This document shows positions 8,204-15,324 of a stretch of 64,000 bases of DNA, piece after piece. The stretch lies in contig NZ_BBYA01000003.1 in the NCBI RefSeq assembly GCF_001050275.1, positions 86,208 through 150,207 on the forward strand, given 5' to 3'. Made by a program: the position numbers and the translations under genes. The notes beneath the pieces are model-generated. The model searched no databases and was not told where the DNA came from. It saw only the letters and a list, made by a program, of their open reading frames with translations. The DNA comes from Leptolinea tardivitalis (GTDB lineage: Bacteria; Chloroflexota; Anaerolineae; Anaerolineales; Anaerolineaceae). Within the stretch, counting starts at the first letter, position 1; every line of letters starts with the position of its first letter.

Positions 8204-8320
8204 TCAAGATTTGCTTATATACTAACATAATAAATACTTGACAAAAACAAAGTATTGCTTATACTCTAATTCAAGTTTTGCTTGATTATTTTTTTACCCC
8301 GGTATTCAAGTTTTTCTTGA
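8204..8320. promoter_or_regulatory. Divergent promoters with three repeat operators
   Basis: Rightward: TTGACA (8238-8243), 16 nt, TATACT (8260-8265). Leftward: TTGTCA (8244-8239), 17 nt, TATATA (8221-8216), so the two -35 boxes overlap. Inverted repeats: TCAAGttttgCTTGA at 8271-8285 (over the rightward start), TCAAGtttttCTTGA at 8306-8320, and an imperfect TCAAGatttgCTTAT at 8204-8218 (over the leftward -10). The geometry suits one repressor controlling itself and the mobilization genes. Confidence 0.75.
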
Positions 8321-8370
8321 GAAATAGCATAAGAATTGGTTATGTTCTTTCTGGGGAATAGCAGTAGTAG

Positions 8371-8484
8371 CCGTTTGGGTTGTGGGTAAGTGGTAAACGC
8401 TGCCTTTTGCGTTTTCCACTTATCCAGCGATTGTGGGCAGGTGCGCCTTTCGCAGCTGTCCACATGAGCGAACATCCCAAACGG
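8371..8484 (+). other. Three-stem structured region, possible single-strand origin
   Basis: An outer stem CCGTTTGGG (8371-8379)/CCCAAACGG (8476-8484) encloses two hairpins. The first pairs 8384-8400 with 8409-8425 at 15 of 17 positions. The second pairs 8432-8440 with 8456-8464 and contains a nested TGCG/CGCA stem. Together they make a three-way junction just upstream of the oriT-like hairpin and the relaxase gene. In rolling-circle elements such folds serve as single-strand origins. A structured RNA leader from the rightward promoter is the alternative. Confidence 0.5.
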
Positions 8485-8516
8485 TGAGCCGGAATATCAC
8501 GAAATCCAATTTCACA

Positions 8517-8547
8517 ACCACCCCCCCCTTACTGATAGGGGGGTGGA
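8517..8547 (+). other. oriT/nick-site-like GC-rich hairpin
   Basis: A perfect 9-bp stem CCACCCCCC (8518-8526)/GGGGGGTGG (8538-8546) encloses the loop CCTTACTGATA. From memory, the ICEBs1 and Tn916 origins of transfer are of the same kind: C6-7 and G6 arms ending in ACC/GGT around an A/T-containing loop, placed at the 5' end of the relaxase gene. Here it lies just upstream of the relaxase start, or overlaps its 5' end if the GTG at 8543 is used. Confidence 0.6.
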
Positions 8548-8569
8548 GTTTCAGAAGGATACCAAAATA

Positions 8570-9538
8570 ATGACAGACATAACCTCAAGAATACACTGGC
8601 TATCATTCACCGTTCATGCTCCGACGGATAGTGCATTCATACTGTATGACCTGGTTTTCAAAGATTTATTTGGGCCGTTGCAGTGCCTGGAACATGGGGG
8701 ACGTAGCTTTCGACTGATCCATAAAAACGCTATGGAATTCAAAATTTATACTGATCCAGTGACAAACCAGGGGATTTATTTTCATTATGAAATACCTGGC
8801 TCGGCTTGCGATTGCATCGATTGGGAACGGTTCTATGCCCTCTATGACCTGCTAGAGTCGAATTACAAAGATAAGTATTCATTTACCCGCCTGGATTATG
8901 CTTTCGATCATGTTCCCTTTGAACCTCATCAGGTAAAGGAAGCAATATTGAATAATGATCTACGTTCTCTGGCAAAGCGCGAAACCTTACAAATTCATGA
9001 GTCACCATTGGAAAAACGTGAAGGTGAAGGGGTGGGAACGAGTACAGTATCGCTCGGTTCTCGAACCTCTGAACGAATGATACGGGTTTACGACAAGCGG
9101 GGATTTACTCGGCTTGAAATTGAAATGAAAGACAAACGAGCTGACCTGGTTGCGAGACAACTTCTAGCATTACCAGAAGAACGGCTCTGGTTTTCTGTCG
9201 CACAGGCGCATCTATTAGATTACGTAGATTTTAAAACCGAATGGTGGCAAGCCTTCATTGTTGCCAATAAACGGGCAGGTGCGACGATATCCAATCCGAC
9301 CGAATTTTCCATGAGGAAACTAATTACCTGGATAGATAAGCAAGTAAGTCCTGCCCTGAGTGTGGCAATTGATATTCTTCCTGAAGAGGTAATGAAGTCA
9401 ATAGTCAATCGTGGTCGCCGTCGTCGTGGAGATCGGTATAGCTTGCTCCTGGCAGATTCCCAACCCACAACAACCTTTGACGGGGAGGGAACCCGTGAGG
9501 GGAGGGGCCCCCGTCAAAGTGTTGGGGGTGGCCTATGA
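8570..9538 (+). CDS. Rep_trans/NicK-type relaxase-replication initiator
   Basis: 322 residues from the ATG at 8570, which follows AAGGA. A GTG at 8543 would add nine residues. Motifs typical of the Rep_trans (pT181 RepC, ICEBs1 NicK) family are seen in order: FTRLDYAFD (about 105-113), STVSLGSRTSERMIRVYDK (158-176) and TRLEIEMK (180-187). Tyr174 in RVYDK is a candidate nucleophile. Such proteins nick one strand at an origin and start rolling-circle replication or transfer. An oriT-like hairpin lies immediately upstream. The next gene overlaps by 4 nt (ATGA). Confidence 0.8.
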   Translation: MTDITSRIHWLSFTVHAPTDSAFILYDLVFKDLFGPLQCLEHGGRSFRLIHKNAMEFKIYTDPVTNQGIYFHYEIPGSACDCIDWERFYALYDLLESNYKDKYSFTRLDYAFDHVPFEPHQVKEAILNNDLRSLAKRETLQIHESPLEKREGEGVGTSTVSLGSRTSERMIRVYDKRGFTRLEIEMKDKRADLVARQLLALPEERLWFSVAQAHLLDYVDFKTEWWQAFIVANKRAGATISNPTEFSMRKLITWIDKQVSPALSVAIDILPEEVMKSIVNRGRRRRGDRYSLLLADSQPTTTFDGEGTREGRGPRQSVGGGL

Positions 9539-9939
9539 CAGAGACTATCTTAAGCGGTCGCCTGGATGGCAAAGGGCGCAATCAATTAAAGGGCTTGCTG
9601 AATATGATGTATTCCCCGAGTGAATTAGCCGAGGAATTAGGAATTGATAAGAACCAGGTCTATCGGGTTTATATCAAATTGAATTGCCCTCATGTTCGGG
9701 ATGATTTCAGACATATTTGGATAAACGGGCAGGAATTCAAAGCCTGGTATCTAGAAACTTACAAAAAAACCGAATTGGCCGAGGATGAAACATTTTGCAA
9801 AACTTGCCGAGTTCCGGTCAAGCTGTACAAACCAGAATTGAAAACTAAAGGACGGGTAACTTACCTGCTAAGTCATTGCCCAACCTGTGGACGTTTGCTT
9901 ACAAAAATAATCTCCAGTTCCAGGGGGAATAATTATTAA
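9535..9939 (+). CDS. HTH plus zinc-ribbon protein, possible excisionase
   Basis: 134 residues. The middle (YSPSELAEELGIDKNQVYRVYIK) reads as a small helix-turn-helix of the excisionase/MerR kind, followed by an HIWINGQEFKAWY segment. The C-terminal third carries two Cys pairs, FCKTC and HCPTC, as in a zinc ribbon. It lies between relaxase (ATGA overlap) and integrase, where excisionases are commonly encoded. A directionality role is inferred from position and fold only. A zinc ribbon is unusual for an excisionase. Confidence 0.65.
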   Translation: MTETILSGRLDGKGRNQLKGLLNMMYSPSELAEELGIDKNQVYRVYIKLNCPHVRDDFRHIWINGQEFKAWYLETYKKTELAEDETFCKTCRVPVKLYKPELKTKGRVTYLLSHCPTCGRLLTKIISSSRGNNY

Positions 9940-11008
9940 TAGGGATAATTACAAGCTCGTTCAAAATTTCCTGGCTTATCGGATTGAAGTAGACCAGATC
10001 ACGCCAGGATCAAAACAAAAAGAGATTACACATTTGCGGTATCTGTTGGAGTGGGCGGATAAGGTCGAATTCATCAAAGCGCAAAACATTCGCCCAACCT
10101 TTCCCGAATATATGCTCACTGCCCGCCAGGATGGCCAGGAAGGCCAGTTATCGGCAGAGTACATAAAAAAGGTCATGGCTACCGCTCGGCGGTTCTTTTC
10201 GTGGCTTGTACTAAATCAACCTGGTTGTAAAAAAATCAAACCTTCCTGGATCGTCACTCTAAAAACTAAACGATTATCTGATTCACCTAGGCATAGTGAA
10301 GCGGTTACCCTGGAAGAGATCAAAGCGATTGCCAAAGCTCCGGCATTGAATACTGGTGAACGGCGAACCCGTGCTATGGCGGTTATGCTGTTCCTCTCGG
10401 GTATGCGGATTGGTGCATTTGTATCTCTATCCCTGGAATGTGTAGACCTAGATAACCTGGTAATTTATCAATACCCTAGTATGGGGGTCAGGACAAAGAA
10501 CCGCAAAACAGCTAAAACAACCCTTCTCAATATTCCTGATGCACCTGAATTGTTGGAAGTGGTCAAAGCCTGGGATAGCGAAGTTAGGGCGGTACTACCT
10601 TCCAAGGGGTTCTGGTTTGCTCCGCTTGCTCCGGATACAGGGGAAATTGACCCTGGTTGTCTCACTCCTGGGGAACATCGGGAAACGCTGGCATGCAAAA
10701 ATCTCAAGACCTGGCTGGGTAAAGTCGGATTGAAATATCACTCTCCCCACAAGTTCCGGCATGGATTTATTCACTATGCTATGTCGCTGAGTAAGACTAT
10801 CGAGGACTATAAAGCGGTCAGTCTTAACGTCATGCATTCATCCATGGAGATCACGGATCAGTTTTATTCTGTGCTGAATGATGACCAGGTACGCAATCGG
10901 ATCAATCAACTCGGGGTAAGAGGTCTCCCGTCTACTACTGAGAACCTCGACCAAACAACCCTTTTAATGGAGTTTTTTGCTTTTTTACAAAGCCGAAAGG
11001 ATACCTAA
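9935..11008 (+). CDS. Tyrosine recombinase (integrase)
   Basis: Catalyses site-specific integration and excision at tRNA-Asn. The active-site set is complete: R158 (GMRIGA), K191 (NRKTAK), H272 and R275 (SPHKFRH), H301 (VMHSS) and nucleophile Y311 (DQFYSV), counting from the start chosen here. A TTG at 10034 is the first standard start, but the 33 codons before it (NYKLVQNFLAYRIEV... to THLRYLL) read as the natural N-terminal SAM-like domain. That implies initiation at ATT 9935, 7 nt after AGGGGG, overlapping the previous gene's stop. The gene points at the tRNA 57 nt away. The start codon is the main uncertainty. Confidence 0.88.
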   Translation: MNRDNYKLVQNFLAYRIEVDQITPGSKQKEITHLRYLLEWADKVEFIKAQNIRPTFPEYMLTARQDGQEGQLSAEYIKKVMATARRFFSWLVLNQPGCKKIKPSWIVTLKTKRLSDSPRHSEAVTLEEIKAIAKAPALNTGERRTRAMAVMLFLSGMRIGAFVSLSLECVDLDNLVIYQYPSMGVRTKNRKTAKTTLLNIPDAPELLEVVKAWDSEVRAVLPSKGFWFAPLAPDTGEIDPGCLTPGEHRETLACKNLKTWLGKVGLKYHSPHKFRHGFIHYAMSLSKTIEDYKAVSLNVMHSSMEITDQFYSVLNDDQVRNRINQLGVRGLPSTTENLDQTTLLMEFFAFLQSRKDT

Positions 11009-11021
11009 AGTTAAAAAAATT

Positions 11022-11046
11022 GAGCCACTTTTTGATTAAGTGACTC
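11022..11046 (+). terminator. Weak hairpin after integrase gene
   Basis: GAG-CACTT pairs with AAGTG-CTC across one mismatch, with a TTTGATT loop. No clear T-tract follows. It may also belong to the attR flank. Confidence 0.35.
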
Positions 11047-11064
11047 TGGTAACGGTGTTATTTG

Positions 11065-11138
11065 CTCCTCGACCTGGACTCGAACCAGGAACCTAGCGGT
11101 TAACAGCCGCCCGCTCTGCCGAATTGAGCTATCGAGGA
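11065..11138 (-). tRNA. tRNA-Asn (GTT)
   Basis: Cloverleaf on the minus strand: a 7-bp acceptor TCCTCGA/TCGAGGA, D-stem GCTC/GAGC, anticodon loop CTGTTAA with anticodon GTT, T-loop TTCGAGT and discriminator G. CCA is not encoded. The 3' half contains the right attachment repeat of the integrative element, and the tRNA itself appears intact. Confidence 0.95.
11073..11099. repeat. Right attachment repeat (attR) within tRNA-Asn
   Basis: Counterpart of 6203-6229, with 23 of 27 positions identical. It spans the T-arm, variable loop and 3' side of the anticodon stem, a usual target zone for tyrosine integrases. Confidence 0.7.
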
Positions 11139-11230
11139 ATGTTTTGCTATTATACGTTCACCCTTCAAATCTTGTCAATGCTTCCGGTCAACCCTCGTGC
11201 AAAAATTGAAACCGATGCTACAATTGTTCT

Positions 11231-12298
11231 ATGACTGTTGCCATTACCGCCGACCTGCATCTCACCTCACGGGAAGAACATCCCGCCCGCTTTGACGCGC
11301 TGGAAGACATCCTCGAACAGATGCTATCCGCCTCCATCACCACGCTGGTGGTGGCCGGCGACCTGTTTGACCAGGACCGGCGCGACGTGCACGAGCTGGA
11401 AGCCCTGCTCAGGCGCCCGGAATACCGCGAGCTGCACATTGTCATTTTGCCGGGCAACCATGATGCCGCCCTGAACCAGTCATCTTTTTCGGCGGCCAAT
11501 GTGCTGGTGATGGAGTCGCCCCGCCTGGTCTATCTGGAAGAAGGCGGGCTGCCGTTCTTCTTCCTTCCCTACAAATCCGGCGAATCCGCCGGGGCACGGC
11601 TGGTGCCCTTCCGTGACCAACTCCCGCCGGACGGGTGGTTCCTGGTGAGTCATGGAGATTTCACATCGGGTCCTACGGCGCCCAATCCGCACGAACCGGG
11701 CGTGTACATGCCGCTCACCAGGGCGGATGTTTCCGCCTTTCAGCCGGTGCGGGCATTCCTGGGTCACACCCACGTGCCGTTTCAATCCGAGCGGGTGATC
11801 TCGCCCGGCTCTCCGGCGGCGGTGGATGCCAGTGAAACCGGTCTGCGCGGCTTCTGGGTGGTCGATCCGCAGCATGATTCGATCGAACACCGCACTGTCA
11901 ACCGCGGTCCCATATATATGAAGGAAAATTTCCTCATCGTCCCATCGCCGGATGAAACGACGGTGCTGAAAGAGGAGATCACCCGGCGTGTGCAGGGATG
12001 GGGTTTCACCCCCGAGCAGCGTCAGCGCGTGAGGCTGCAGGCTGCCTTCAACGGCTGCGCGTCTGACCGGTCCGGCCTGCGCGAGGCGGTATTGCAGGCG
12101 CTGGACGGCGTCCGCCTGTACCCCGAAGCCGACCCCGATTTTTCGCATGTGCTGTCAGAAGATGACCCCGCCCTCGCGGCAGCGGCTGCCCTGGCCTTGA
12201 AAAAGGCATCGGCGCTGGTTTTGACCGAACCGTGCGCCTTGCCCGATGCGGTTGAAATCAACCGGGCGGTGATGCACCTGATCTATGGAGCCGACTGA
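11231..12298 (+). CDS. Metallophosphoesterase, Mre11/SbcD/YhaO-like nuclease
   Basis: 355 residues. Metal-binding motifs of the calcineurin-like nuclease fold are all present: D8-x-H10 (TADLHL), GDLFD with D44, GNHD (75-78), H141 (VSHGDF) and GHTH (178-181). The family includes DNA double-strand-break nucleases working with a Rad50-like ATPase. The next gene, starting 1 nt after this stop, encodes such an ATPase, so a complex is likely. The closest architecture I know is Bacillus YhaO-YhaN. Confidence 0.85.
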   Translation: MTVAITADLHLTSREEHPARFDALEDILEQMLSASITTLVVAGDLFDQDRRDVHELEALLRRPEYRELHIVILPGNHDAALNQSSFSAANVLVMESPRLVYLEEGGLPFFFLPYKSGESAGARLVPFRDQLPPDGWFLVSHGDFTSGPTAPNPHEPGVYMPLTRADVSAFQPVRAFLGHTHVPFQSERVISPGSPAAVDASETGLRGFWVVDPQHDSIEHRTVNRGPIYMKENFLIVPSPDETTVLKEEITRRVQGWGFTPEQRQRVRLQAAFNGCASDRSGLREAVLQALDGVRLYPEADPDFSHVLSEDDPALAAAAALALKKASALVLTEPCALPDAVEINRAVMHLIYGAD

Positions 12299-12299
12299 C

Positions 12300-14402
12300 A
12301 TGCCCGTGCATATCACTGAAATCTCTCTTGATGGTCTTCCGCCGCAGCCCGAGATACACCTCAGACCGCGGCGGGTCAACCTGATTTACGGCCGCAACGA
12401 GCACGGCAAGACGCGGCTGGTGGAATTCATCCTATCATCCCTGCTGCGTTCCAGCAGTAAGATGACATTGCGCCCCGTGGAAGCGGCCGGTTTCGTTACC
12501 GTCAGCGGACTGCCGGATGCTGAAGAGACGCGGTTCAATCCGCGGAGTCGCAGCAAACTGGAAGATTATCTGCCCGCGCCGGATGCCGGTCTGCCACCGC
12601 AGCTGGCCCGTCTGCTGGTGGTGAAGGGGGCTGAAAATGCCCTGCAGGCCAACACCCCCGGCGGTCTGGGCCGGGCTGCCCTGAAAGATTACCTCTCCAA
12701 CCAGGGTGTGATTGACCGCATCCAGGACCGGGTGCCCAAAACTACCCGGCAGGCGCAGGTGACGGACGGCCGTATTGTGGGTCCGCAGAACGGCGACCTG
12801 AAGAAACGCAAGGAAAACCTCGATAAGCTGGCGATGATCGACCGTCTGTTTGCCGAGATTGATGCCCAGCTCTCCGACGGCCCTCTCGGGCAGCTTTCCG
12901 CCCGTCTGGTTGAGGTGCAGGAAGCGGCCGCCGGGCAAAAAACCGCCCGTCAGCAGTATGTCAACCGGCTGGCGGTGGATCTGGCGCGCTGGCAGCAGGA
13001 GTCAGATGCTCTGCCCGGCCATGAAGTGTTGCATCTGGATGCTGATATTCGTGAAGAGCAGCGCTTGAAAGAAGAGATTGACCGGCTCACCCGGTCATGC
13101 CGGGAAAAAATGCCCCTGCAGGCAGATTACCACTGGCTTGAAGCGGCGCTGCAAACTTACCGGGCTGCCACCATTCCCCAGCACGACGAACCGGTCTGGC
13201 TTTATCCTGTGCTGGCGGCGGTATCTGTGGTGGCCACGGTGCTGCTGGCTTTCTTTGAATTCCCCTGGGCGGCACTGGTCACCGCGCTGGCCGCCCTGCT
13301 TACCGGCTACCTGGCGTACCGCCGGCTGCGCTCAGATGCCCTGGCTAATGTCATTGCACCGGAAAACCGGCTGATCATGGCGGAATTTGAACGCCGATTC
13401 CACACCCGCTGCAGCGGCATCACCGACCTGCAGATGAAGAAGACCTCGCTGGAACAGGAAATCTCGCTGCTCAAAACGCAGACGGAATTGCTCAAAACCG
13501 GCACAGAACGTTTGCAGGACCTTTCACGCGAAATTGAGCACCGTCTCACCCTGTGGCTGCCAGACTGGCGTTCGGTGGCGAAGAACCGTCAGGCGGCATT
13601 GCAAATTTTGCAGGACCGCCGAACGTTCCTGGAAAATTCCATCACACGGGTGCAAATTGCCCTTAAATCCTCTCCGGTACAGCCCGTCCCCGGCGGCGAA
13701 ACCGCGCGGGCGGATGAGTTTAATCCGCAGGTTCTGGTAGATCTGGAAGAAGAGTCCACCCGCATCAAAGAGAAGATGGAAGACCTTAACCGCCAGAAGA
13801 CCATCCTCCGGCAGCGCATCTGCGATGTCACCGGGGAATCAGTCACCCGCAGCCTTGCAGAGCTCATTCCGGCCCTGCAGTCCATGAGGATGGAACTGGA
13901 ACATAATGCCCGTGCCCAGACAGCCGAAATTCTGGCCGGCATCGCCGTCACCCAGGCGGCTCAGGAATTACGCGCCGGGGAAGATACCGCCTTGCAGACC
14001 GCCCTCAACAATCCGGTGATCCGTGAGCCTATCCATGCCCTGACCGGCCGTTATGAACGGGTTGACCTGGTGGAAGACCGGCTGGATGTTTCTGACAGTT
14101 TCCAGTCATTCCGTCTCGATGAATTGAGCACCGGTGCCCAGGAGCAGGTGCTGCTTGGCCTGCGTATCGGCATGGCCTCACGACTGTTCGAAGGTCAGCC
14201 GCTCTTTTTGATTCTTGATGATGCCTTTCAGCATTCTGACTGGCTGCGGCGCCCGGCCATGGTCGACGAGGTGCTGCGTCTGGCCCAGACCGGCTGGCAG
14301 GTTTTCTATCTGACGATGGATGACCATCTGCGTGATTTATTTCTTGAAAAAACCCCGCCTCTGCTGGGGGATGATTTTATGGCCTTTACAATGAAGGAGT
14401 GA
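12300..14402 (+). CDS. Rad50/SbcC/YhaN-like ATPase with membrane helices
   Basis: About 700 residues. Walker A GRNEHGKT lies near the N-terminus, and signature LSTGAQEQ and Walker B LFLILDDAF near the C-terminus, separated by coiled-coil segments. The centre has two adjacent hydrophobic segments (YPVLAAVSVVATVLLAFF and ALVTALAALLTGYLAY), which place the coiled coil at the membrane as in YhaN and unlike SbcC. It is shorter than YhaN (about 960). GGAG at 12287-12290 favours the ATG at 12300 over that at 12285. It is the second gene of a DNA-repair operon. Confidence 0.8.
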   Translation: MPVHITEISLDGLPPQPEIHLRPRRVNLIYGRNEHGKTRLVEFILSSLLRSSSKMTLRPVEAAGFVTVSGLPDAEETRFNPRSRSKLEDYLPAPDAGLPPQLARLLVVKGAENALQANTPGGLGRAALKDYLSNQGVIDRIQDRVPKTTRQAQVTDGRIVGPQNGDLKKRKENLDKLAMIDRLFAEIDAQLSDGPLGQLSARLVEVQEAAAGQKTARQQYVNRLAVDLARWQQESDALPGHEVLHLDADIREEQRLKEEIDRLTRSCREKMPLQADYHWLEAALQTYRAATIPQHDEPVWLYPVLAAVSVVATVLLAFFEFPWAALVTALAALLTGYLAYRRLRSDALANVIAPENRLIMAEFERRFHTRCSGITDLQMKKTSLEQEISLLKTQTELLKTGTERLQDLSREIEHRLTLWLPDWRSVAKNRQAALQILQDRRTFLENSITRVQIALKSSPVQPVPGGETARADEFNPQVLVDLEEESTRIKEKMEDLNRQKTILRQRICDVTGESVTRSLAELIPALQSMRMELEHNARAQTAEILAGIAVTQAAQELRAGEDTALQTALNNPVIREPIHALTGRYERVDLVEDRLDVSDSFQSFRLDELSTGAQEQVLLGLRIGMASRLFEGQPLFLILDDAFQHSDWLRRPAMVDEVLRLAQTGWQVFYLTMDDHLRDLFLEKTPPLLGDDFMAFTMKE

Positions 14403-14403
14403 C

Positions 14404-14991
14404 ATGTCCGATTCTGCCGCAATGGATGCCGTGGAACGCTGCCCCTGGCCTTTCCGTGAACCAATGTTGACCTACCATGATACCGAGTGGGGAACCCCGG
14501 TGCATGATGATCGGAAACTCTTCGAGTACTTCGTACTTGACGGCGCCCAGGCCGGATTGAACTGGGAGATCATCCTCAAGAAGCGTGAAGGGTACCGCAA
14601 CGCGTTTGCCAATTTTGAACCGGCTGTTGTTGCCAGGTACGATGCCACCCGGGTGGAAGAACTGTTGCTCAATCCGGATATTATCCGCAACCGGCGCAAA
14701 GTCGAATCGGCAGTTAACAATGCGCAAAAATTTCTGGAAGTCCAGCAAGAGTTTGGCAGCTTTGATGCCTTTTTCTGGAGTTTTGTGGATGGAAAAACCA
14801 TCCAGAATCAGTTCAAAACGACAGCCGAGATCCCGGCTGTCACACCGGAGGCGGAAAAAATGAGCAAAGCTCTTGTGGAGCGCGGCTTCAAATTTGTCGG
14901 GCCTACCATCTGTTATGCCATCATGCAGTCGGCCGGTCTGGTAAACGACCATCTGGTAACCTGTTTCCGGCATGCCGAGCTGTCAAAATGA
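14404..14991 (+). CDS. tag: DNA-3-methyladenine glycosylase I
   Basis: 195 residues matching Tag. RCPWP and the YHDTEWG motif stand at the N-terminus, the GLNWEIILKKREGYRNAF helix in the middle, and VNDHLVTCFRH at the C-terminus. The Cys and His residues in the first and last of these bind the structural zinc in E. coli Tag. It removes 3-methyladenine from alkylated DNA. It starts 1 nt after the ATPase gene and overlaps the next gene by 4 nt, so it is clearly in an operon. Confidence 0.93.
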   Translation: MSDSAAMDAVERCPWPFREPMLTYHDTEWGTPVHDDRKLFEYFVLDGAQAGLNWEIILKKREGYRNAFANFEPAVVARYDATRVEELLLNPDIIRNRRKVESAVNNAQKFLEVQQEFGSFDAFFWSFVDGKTIQNQFKTTAEIPAVTPEAEKMSKALVERGFKFVGPTICYAIMQSAGLVNDHLVTCFRHAELSK

Positions 14992-15320
14992 GCGGTCCGC
15001 TGTACGAATCGATTTACCGGCTTGTCCGGCAGGTGCCCCCCGGGAAGGTGGTTACCTACGGGCAGGTGGCCCGTGTGGTGGGCGGTTGTTCCGCCCGCAT
15101 GGTGGGGTTTGCCATGGCTGCGTTGCAGGAAGGCATGAATGTTCCCTGGCAGCGGGTGATCAACGCTAAAGGGCGCATCAGCCCGCACGGCTTTGGGTAT
15201 GGATCTGCTTTGCAGAAGCAGCTGCTCGAAGAAGAAGGTATTATTTTCCGGCCGGACGGTTCCATTGATTTTGATGTGTACGGCTGGCTGCCAGCTGAAT
15301 CTTTCTATCGGGAGGAATGA
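14988..15320 (+). CDS. Alkyltransferase-like protein (ATL)
   Basis: 110 residues of the O6-alkylguanine-DNA alkyltransferase fold (PPGKVVTYGQVARVVG...ARMVGFAM). The active-site PCHRV motif is replaced by PWQRV, with Trp instead of the reactive Cys. This is the hallmark of ATL proteins, which bind alkylguanine, cannot transfer the alkyl group, and flag the lesion for nucleotide excision repair. It overlaps tag by ATGA, pairing two alkylation-damage proteins. Confidence 0.93.
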   Translation: MSGPLYESIYRLVRQVPPGKVVTYGQVARVVGGCSARMVGFAMAALQEGMNVPWQRVINAKGRISPHGFGYGSALQKQLLEEEGIIFRPDGSIDFDVYGWLPAESFYREE

Positions 15321-15324
15321 TTCC

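Larger units (their letters stand above)
6203..11099. mobile_element. Integrative mobilizable element at tRNA-Asn
   Basis: About 4.9 kb bounded by 27-nt repeats (23 of 27 identical), the right copy lying inside tRNA-Asn. Contents in order: KTSC-like protein, PIN toxin and partner, DUF3467 protein, XRE repressor, divergent switch, structured DNA, oriT-like hairpin, Rep_trans-type relaxase, HTH/zinc-ribbon protein, tyrosine integrase. The leftward genes are clearly more AT-rich than the flanking chromosome. There are no structural phage genes and no conjugation machinery, so it is best described as a small IME needing a helper. The left repeat is imperfect and lacks the tRNA acceptor stem, so the exact left end is uncertain. 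Confidence 0.8.

Noticed and set aside
8266..8475. 69-codon minus-strand frame upstream of the XRE gene
   Set aside because: It lies across operators and the three-stem region and has no ribosome site. Non-coding function explains the sequence better.
9901..9945. Programmed +1 frameshift fusing the zinc-ribbon protein to the integrase
   Set aside because: The GGG AAT AAT TAT TAA context has no known +1 slippery pattern. A ribosome site before an ATT start explains the N-terminal codons more simply.
6203..11099. Prophage remnant interpretation of the tRNA-Asn element
   Set aside because: No capsid, tail, portal, terminase or lysis gene is present. A relaxase and oriT-like site point to a mobilizable element.
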